Origin: Brevundimonas nasdae
GTDB taxonomy: Bacteria; Pseudomonadota; Alphaproteobacteria; Caulobacterales; Caulobacteraceae
DNA length: 64,000 bases
Direction: 5' to 3'
Assembly (NCBI RefSeq): GCF_016654005.1
Contig: NZ_JAEPWN010000001.1
Location: 124,001 to 188,000, forward strand
Each line of letters opens with the position of its first letter. The stretch's first letter is position 1. A program made the translations under genes and the position numbers. The notes under the pieces were generated by a model that was not told the DNA's origin, did no database searches, and saw nothing but the letters and a program-made list of their open reading frames with translations. Shown here one piece after another: positions 59,249 to 64,000 of this stretch.

Positions 59249-60079
59249 TCAGTTCTTGGGCGTCACGTCCCCGGCCTTGACCGGGGCGCCTGCGAACTCC
59301 TCGGCGTATGCGGGGGCCAGAAGGCTGCGGAAGGCGGCCTGCGGCACGGCCAGCCAGTAGTCGCCGTCAGAGTGGGGGCCGATCTGGTAGGAATCGAACA
59401 GGAAAGTGATCCCGCCCACCTTGCCCGGCGTCGAGCCAGGGGTCAGGACGAAGGGCGTCGCGCTGGCCTTGGGGCAGGACCACATGCCCTTGCCCCCGAC
59501 GCTGACGCGCTCGGAACCCGGCGAACGGGCCTGTTTGGCGGCGTTGGCCGCATCGCACAGGGCCTTGTCCAACACCGACAGGTCGGCGCCCGGACGGAAC
59601 AGGTCATTGAAGCCGATCCGCTTCTTCAGGCCCTTGTCCCAGATGACCGCGGCATAGGTCTGATTGGGGTGGGCGCCGCCGGTGTATTCGAAATTGGTGC
59701 GCGCCAGGCTGAAGAGCTTGCCGCTTTCGCCGCCCTGCGAATAGGTGATCGACTTCTCATAAGGATTGGGGCCTGCGCCCGCCTCGCTCAGATCGGCCTG
59801 AGCGCCTTCTGAGAACTGGTTCAGTTCGCGCACCGCGTCGGCGTACAGCGGACCTTGAAGTTCGGGCTTGTCGGTCACGCCTGCGGGCAGGGCCAGCTTG
59901 ACCGTCGCATACTGGTTCTTGCTGTCATAGGCGGTCGGCGTCGTGCTGGCGGCGGCGGCTGCGGGCGCCTTGTCCGGGGCCGCAGGCGGTGCAGCGGGCT
60001 TCTCATCGCGACGCTGGCAGGCGGCGAGGGTGGCGGTGACGGCGACGGCGATCAACAGGGTGCGGGTGGAGAGAGACAT
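59249..60079 (-). CDS. DUF3298/DUF4163 lipoprotein
   Basis: A 276-residue lipoprotein (lipobox TLAAC, Cys21) with a Pro/Ala-rich linker (about 29-50) and a DUF4163/DUF3298-type domain: FSLARTNFEYTGGAHPNQTYAAVIWD, RIGFNDLFRPGADLSVLDKAL, ITFLFDSYQIGPHSDGDYWLAVP. It resembles RsiV-like proteins, but the function is not known. ATG 60079 has AAGGAG; the Met at 60094 would give an ATGA overlap with ubiA and is possible. Confidence 0.85.
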   Translation of the reverse strand: MSLSTRTLLIAVAVTATLAACQRRDEKPAAPPAAPDKAPAAAAASTTPTAYDSKNQYATVKLALPAGVTDKPELQGPLYADAVRELNQFSEGAQADLSEAGAGPNPYEKSITYSQGGESGKLFSLARTNFEYTGGAHPNQTYAAVIWDKGLKKRIGFNDLFRPGADLSVLDKALCDAANAAKQARSPGSERVSVGGKGMWSCPKASATPFVLTPGSTPGKVGGITFLFDSYQIGPHSDGDYWLAVPQAAFRSLLAPAYAEEFAGAPVKAGDVTPKN

Positions 60080-60090
60080 GCGGCGCTCCT

Positions 60091-61134
60091 TCATGACGAC
60101 AGGCCGATGGAACCGAGAATGATGGCGGCGAGCAGGATGAACCCAGCTTCGCGGTTGGACCGGAACAGAACGAGCGCGCGGGCGGGATCGTTGCGGTCGA
60201 TGCGAACTATTTGTCGGATCAGGTGCGCGGCGTAGAGGATCAGGCCCAGGAAGAACAACGGGCCAAGGTTGGCGGCCAGACCCGCCGCGCCCGCAAGGGC
60301 GACCGCCAGACCATAGAAGACCGCCACGCCGGGCTGAACCGCCGAGGCCAGGCGGCGGGCGGATGACTTGACCCCGACCATGGCGTCATCCTCGATATCC
60401 TGCAGGGCGTAGATGGTGTCGTAGCCCAGGGTCCAGAAGATGCCGCCCGCATAGAGCAGCAGGGCGGGCAGATAGGCCGCGCCATGCAGGCGAAGCGCGT
60501 ATCCGTCGCCCGCACCCTGATCGAACACCTGCCACAGGAAGGGGCGCAGCTCTGACGCCATGTCGGCGGGCAGGATCGAGGCGGCGGCCAGGGGCAGGGC
60601 GGCGGCGAACCCCATCAGGGCGCCCCAGTTGAAGGTCAGGCCCAGCCAGGCCTGCGGCCACCAGGTGATCCGCTTCATGAAGGGATAGGCCGCGACCAGC
60701 GCCAGCGAACCGACGCCCATCGCAATGGCCGCGACCGGCAGGGTCAGCAGGATCAGAAGGCTGATCAGGCTGCAGCCGATGACGAAGGCCAGGGCCTGTC
60801 TGACGCTGATCAGACCGGCGGGAATGGGACGCAAGGCCGTGCGGGCGACCTGGGCGTCGATCTTGCGGTCGACGATGTCGTTGAAGGCGCAGCCCGCCGA
60901 ACGCATCAGCACGGCGCCGATGCCGAAGCCGACGAACAGCCACAGATCATACAGGCTCGGTCCGTGACGATACTGGGCCAGGGCCAGGGCGATCCCCTGC
61001 CAGCCGGGCAGCAGCAGCAGCCATGTGCCAATGGGCCGATCCAGCCGCCCCAGCTTCAGCCAGGGCTTCAGCCCTTCCGGCGCGTGGCGGTCCACCCAGT
61101 TGGAGCCTGCATCGGGAAGGGGTGCGGAAGTCAT
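60091..61134 (-). CDS. ubiA: 4-hydroxybenzoate octaprenyltransferase
   Basis: The 347-residue UbiA-superfamily enzyme has about nine membrane helices, the first aspartate motif NDIVDRKID (Asn85, Asp86, Asp89) and the second DTIYALQDIEDD. It prenylates 4-hydroxybenzoate in ubiquinone synthesis, which matches the coxB gene nearby only as respiratory context. The start has a polar leader of about 30 residues, normal in the family. Confidence 0.93.
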   Translation of the reverse strand: MTSAPLPDAGSNWVDRHAPEGLKPWLKLGRLDRPIGTWLLLLPGWQGIALALAQYRHGPSLYDLWLFVGFGIGAVLMRSAGCAFNDIVDRKIDAQVARTALRPIPAGLISVRQALAFVIGCSLISLLILLTLPVAAIAMGVGSLALVAAYPFMKRITWWPQAWLGLTFNWGALMGFAAALPLAAASILPADMASELRPFLWQVFDQGAGDGYALRLHGAAYLPALLLYAGGIFWTLGYDTIYALQDIEDDAMVGVKSSARRLASAVQPGVAVFYGLAVALAGAAGLAANLGPLFFLGLILYAAHLIRQIVRIDRNDPARALVLFRSNREAGFILLAAIILGSIGLSS

Positions 61135-61173
61135 GCCCGTGACTTAACGGGAATGGGGCGGGGGGTGAAGGGC

Positions 61174-61205
61174 GAAGAAAAAGGCGGGAGCCTTGCGGTC
61201 CCGCC
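61174..61205 (-). terminator. Rho-independent terminator of the PadR/HAAS/DUF2807 operon
   Basis: On the minus strand GGCGGGA-CCGCAAGGC-TCCCGCC is followed by TTTTTCTTC. It starts about 20 bp after the DUF2807 stop. Stem, loop and T-tract are all present. Confidence 0.85.
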
Positions 61206-61227
61206 TTAAGTCCTCGTGCGGCTGGGA

Positions 61228-62010
61228 TCAGCCCTGCGAGATCGAGCCTGAGCCCGACACATTGGTGACCAGCTGGGCCGGGCGGGTCGACAGGTCGACA
61301 TCGCCGGAACCCGAGATGGTGATGCTGGCCTTGCCCGTCGGGGCGATCTGGGCCGTGCCGGATCCCGCGACGTTGACCGTGGCGTCGGTCGTCTTCAGGT
61401 CGTCCAGATAGGCATCGCCCGAGCCAGAGATGCTGAGGTCCAGCGCATCGGTGCGGCCTGTGACGGTGACGTCGGCCGAACCAGAGATCGCCACCGCCAG
61501 CGACGGCTGGTCGAAGCTGGTCACCGACAGGTCGGACGATCCCGACACCTCGAAGCGGCGCACATTGGGGGTGGTGACCACGACCTTCAGTTCGTCACGT
61601 TCCGAGCGAGCGGAAAGGTTCCCATTGTTCCAGCCGAACACGACACGCTCGTCCCCATCGGCCAGATACAGACGCCCGTCTTCAAGGCGGACCCGGTCAG
61701 CCAGACCCTTGGGCCCGGTGATGACGACGGTGTTTTCGGGGCCTTGGACATATTCGACGTTGATCGCCGATTCGATCTTCAGGGCCTCGCCGCCGGTCCA
61801 GGGCAGGGAGCGGGTGGTGATGGGGCCCAGGTCCTCGGTCCCGCCGCCCTTGACCCGTTCGAAGCGGACGCTTTCGCCATTGTCGTCTTTCAGGGTCCAG
61901 GACCAGCCGTGGCGCTGGAGGTCATGGCCGCCGATGGCGGCGGCGCCGCCAAGGGTGACCAGGCACAGCACCAGGGCGGCGCCGGCGATGATGAACAGGG
62001 TGCGGATCAT
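61228..62010 (-). CDS. DUF2807 (auto-transporter adhesin head GIN) protein
   Basis: The 260-residue protein has an N-terminal membrane/signal helix and a right-handed beta-helix domain with repeated VSGSSDLSV, ISGSADVTV, ISGSGDAYL, VAGSGTAQI, ISGSGDVDL units, the DUF2807 signature. It is exported or anchored on the periplasmic side. It is the last gene of a three-gene operon; its start overlaps the HAAS gene stop by 4 bp. Confidence 0.88.
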   Translation of the reverse strand: MIRTLFIIAGAALVLCLVTLGGAAAIGGHDLQRHGWSWTLKDDNGESVRFERVKGGGTEDLGPITTRSLPWTGGEALKIESAINVEYVQGPENTVVITGPKGLADRVRLEDGRLYLADGDERVVFGWNNGNLSARSERDELKVVVTTPNVRRFEVSGSSDLSVTSFDQPSLAVAISGSADVTVTGRTDALDLSISGSGDAYLDDLKTTDATVNVAGSGTAQIAPTGKASITISGSGDVDLSTRPAQLVTNVSGSGSISQG

Positions 62011-62618
62011 GCCGAGGCTCCTGGCGCGGGGGTTGCGGATTGGACGGCGGCCTGGGCCTGGGGCTCAAGCGCGGGCTTCAACAGGCGGTAGTGCAGGCGG
62101 GCGTACCAGACGGTGGCGTTGACCAGCCAGATGGTGACGATGGTCAGAAGGGCGCCGATGAAGACGGACCCGGCCATCATGCCCAGGCCCATCAGGATGG
62201 CGGCGAACGGACCACCGGGGAAACCGGCGAACGGCCCCGCCACCATCACCACGCCGCCCCCGATGAACAGGGCGATGGCGGCGATGAAGAAGCCGAAGAT
62301 GGTCCCGACCACGCCCATGGCGATGGGCAGCAGGATCAGGATGTCGATGGCCCCCAGGCCCAGCACCGCAAAGACGGCGCCTGCGGCGGCGGAGGGGTTC
62401 TTCTCCTGATGCCAGCGCAGGATCCCGGCCTCGGCCTTCAGTTCGCGGGCCAGGCGGACCGGATCGCCCAGGGCGGCGGCGACTTCAGCTTCGGTGCGGC
62501 CGGCGGCCAGACCGTCGTCGAAATGGGTCTCATAGTCGGCGATGATGTCGGTGGCGGTGGCGGTCGGCAGGCCGACCAGGCCGTCTTTCAGACGGGCGAT
62601 GAATTCTGCGCGCGTCAT
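62007..62618 (-). CDS. HAAS-domain (DUF1700) membrane protein
   Basis: The 203-residue protein begins MTRAEFIARLKDGLVGLPTATATDIIADYETHFDDGLAAGRTEAEVAAALGDPVRLARELKAE, the HAAS domain that often accompanies PadR regulators, and continues with four or five helices. It probably senses envelope state or is controlled by PadR. Overlaps of 4 bp join it to both neighbours. Confidence 0.88.
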   Translation of the reverse strand: MTRAEFIARLKDGLVGLPTATATDIIADYETHFDDGLAAGRTEAEVAAALGDPVRLARELKAEAGILRWHQEKNPSAAAGAVFAVLGLGAIDILILLPIAMGVVGTIFGFFIAAIALFIGGGVVMVAGPFAGFPGGPFAAILMGLGMMAGSVFIGALLTIVTIWLVNATVWYARLHYRLLKPALEPQAQAAVQSATPAPGASA

Positions 62619-62965
62619 TGAGCGGCTCCCTCCTTGGCGGCGGCGTCATTGGCCAGAATGGCGTCGACGGCCTGGGTGAATGTGGTCCATTCGGCGGATT
62701 GGGCGGCCAGGGCCCCCCGGCCCGCATCGGTCAGACGATAGTATTTGCGCGACGGTCCGGCCGATGATTCGACCAGATAGGTCTCCACCAGTCCGTCAGA
62801 CTGCATCCGGCGCATCAGGGGGTAGATGGTTCCTTCCCCCATGCCGATCGCGTCCGACAGTCGGCTGGCGATCTCGTAGGCGTAGCTGTCCGCCTGGTTC
62901 AGAAGGGCCAGGACGCACAGTCCCAGCGCCCCCTTCTTCAGCTGTATCTCGATGGTTTCAGGCAC
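62615..62965 (-). CDS. PadR-family transcriptional regulator
   Basis: About 116 residues from GTG 62965: VPETIEIQLKKGALGLCVLALLNQADSYAYEIASRLSDAIGMGEGTIYPLMRRMQSDGLVETYLVESSAGPSRKYYRLTDAGR, the PadR winged HTH. The GTG start is chosen for its AGAGGAGA site at about 7 bp. The frame reaches 63040 without family similarity. It is the first gene of the operon and probably its repressor. Confidence 0.9.
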   Translation of the reverse strand: MPETIEIQLKKGALGLCVLALLNQADSYAYEIASRLSDAIGMGEGTIYPLMRRMQSDGLVETYLVESSAGPSRKYYRLTDAGRGALAAQSAEWTTFTQAVDAILANDAAAKEGAAQ

Positions 62966-63162
62966 CTCGGCGTCTCCTCTGATGGAGATTGAATACGGCA
63001 AGGTATCTTGCCGTGCAAGGTAGCTGTCCAAACATGACACCGATTTAATCTGGGCGAATGAGTGGCGACTTCTCGGCGCAGGTGCGTTGATCGCTTGGCA
63101 AGCTGAAACCGATCCGATAGGTGACCGTGATCGACAGGCGTGGAAATTGCGCCAGTGTGATT

Positions 63163-63183
63163 ACTTGCGAACTATTCGCAAGT
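63163..63183. promoter_or_regulatory. Fur-box-like dyad upstream of coxB
   Basis: Perfect 9-bp arms ACTTGCGAA and TTCGCAAGT flank CTA. The inner 15 bp TGCGAACTATTCGCA fit the 7-1-7 Fur pattern (TGCGAAT-N-ATTCGCA) with only the centre differing. It ends 20 bp before the coxB start, where a regulator could act on its promoter or transcript. Confidence 0.6.
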
Positions 63184-63203
63184 GTCTGCTGCAGAACGGT
63201 TTT

Positions 63204-64000
63204 ATGGGGAAATCTCGTATGGGGATGGGCACACGAGCCCGAGGAACGCTCAAGGGCGCCGTCGCCTCGACGGTCCTGGGCGCCGGCCTGGCGATCTTCG
63301 CCGCTGCGCCGACCTGGGCGCAGGATCTGATGGGTCAACCGACGCCGGGCGGCATCGGTCTTCAACCAGCGGCCGCGCCGCTGAAGCATGACGCCATCTG
63401 GTTCCACGACATCATTCTGATGCCGGTCATCACGGCCATCACCTTGCTGGTGCTGGGTCTGCTGGCCTGGATCGTCTTCCGCTACAACCGCCGGTCCAAC
63501 CCGACGGCGGCCCGCTGGAGCCACAACACCCTGATCGAGGTGATCTGGACGGTTCTGCCCGTCGTGATCCTGGTCTTCATCTCGCTGTTCTCGTTCCGCC
63601 TGCTGTTCGCCTATCACGACATGCCGACGCCGGACCTGACGGTGAAGGTCACGGCCAACCAGTGGAACTGGGGTTACGAATACCCGGACCAGAACGTGTC
63701 GGAATACATCTCCAACATGCTGCCGGAAGACCAGCTGGCTGAGCGCGGCCTGCCGCACTCCGTCTATCGTCTGGCTGCGACCGAACCGATGGTCGTGCCG
63801 GTCGGCAAGACTGTTCAACTGGTCATCACCGCTTCGGACGTGATCCACGCCTTCGCCCTTCCGGCCTTTGGTCTGAAGATCGACGCCGTCCCCGGCCGCA
63901 TCAACACCACCTGGTTCAAGGCTGAGCGCACCGGCGTCTTCTATGGCCAGTGCTCGGAGCTATGCGGCGTCGACCACGCCTTCATGCCCATCGAAATCCA
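63204..64000 (+). CDS. coxB: Cytochrome c oxidase subunit II, 5' part
   Basis: The visible 265 residues comprise a signal peptide (to about TWAQ), two membrane helices (IILMPVITAITLLVLGLLAWIVF and TLIEVIWTVLPVVILVFISLFSF), the aromatic region NQWNWGYEYP, and the CuA site residues in VIHAFALPAFG and CSELCGVDHAFM. CuA accepts electrons from cytochrome c. The frame runs off the window. ATG 63204 (MGKSRMGMGTRARG) and ATG 63219 are both possible starts. Confidence 0.95.
   Translation, partial: MGKSRMGMGTRARGTLKGAVASTVLGAGLAIFAAAPTWAQDLMGQPTPGGIGLQPAAAPLKHDAIWFHDIILMPVITAITLLVLGLLAWIVFRYNRRSNPTAARWSHNTLIEVIWTVLPVVILVFISLFSFRLLFAYHDMPTPDLTVKVTANQWNWGYEYPDQNVSEYISNMLPEDQLAERGLPHSVYRLAATEPMVVPVGKTVQLVITASDVIHAFALPAFGLKIDAVPGRINTTWFKAERTGVFYGQCSELCGVDHAFMPIEI

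Noticed and set aside
1..64000. CRISPR arrays, rRNA genes, insertion-sequence transposases, riboswitches
   Set aside because: I looked for regularly spaced repeats, rRNA-like conserved blocks, DDE transposase motifs and the common riboswitch cores and saw none that I could support.

Overview
The window is high-GC alphaproteobacterial DNA whose gene content suits the Caulobacteraceae, most likely a Brevundimonas-like organism. This is inferred from a holdfast-type polysaccharide cluster, several TonB-dependent receptors, GTG/ATG starts with ATGA overlaps, and the families present; no rRNA or marker phylogeny was available. Core regions read as dense, well-spaced operons.

Layout. 1-9303: surface polysaccharide cluster. 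It holds an outer-membrane export protein (3' end only), a Wzx-like flippase, a Wzy/O-antigen-ligase protein, a WecG/TagA glycosyltransferase, a phosphoglycosyltransferase and two GT2 enzymes. These are followed by a transaldolase, GmhB-type phosphatase, GmhA-type isomerase and HddA-type GHMP kinase, which together look like activated-heptose supply. 10036-20912: a TonB receptor, a hybrid histidine kinase, an MFS pump, a DUF1328 protein, and an ECF sigma / FecR / STN-type TonB receptor signalling unit. 21078-24700: a second glycan operon. 24721-31085: LysR regulators, a polar amino acid ABC importer and an SDR enzyme.

31156-49861 is an accessory region next to tRNA-Ser(GGA). A 7.1-kb tyrosine-integrase element (31247-38337) is bounded by an 18-bp repeat of the tRNA 3' end. 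It abuts a mobilizable island (about 38338-49861) with a large serine recombinase, a Phd/PIN toxin-antitoxin pair, an AlpA regulator, a PD-(D/E)XK-like protein, a MOBQ-type TraA relaxase with TraC/TraD and a recognisable oriT, then a four-gene cassette (unknown protein, DUF6884-like, GIY-YIG-like, DUF262/DUF1524 GmrSD-like). That cassette is the best candidate for a poorly described defence system. The recombinase reading frame runs through the attachment repeat, which suggests the order in which the two elements arrived.

50082-64000 returns to core genome: CsbD, threonine synthase, an aspartic protease, phosphoglucomutase, a zinc metallopeptidase, a DJ-1/PfpI protein, a methyltransferase, a membrane protein/XRE pair, an alpha/beta hydrolase, a lipoprotein, UbiA, a PadR/HAAS/DUF2807 operon, and the start of coxB, preceded by a Fur-box-like dyad. 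Two copies of a ~128-bp palindromic intergenic element (16679-16807, 52996-53122) lie in core DNA.
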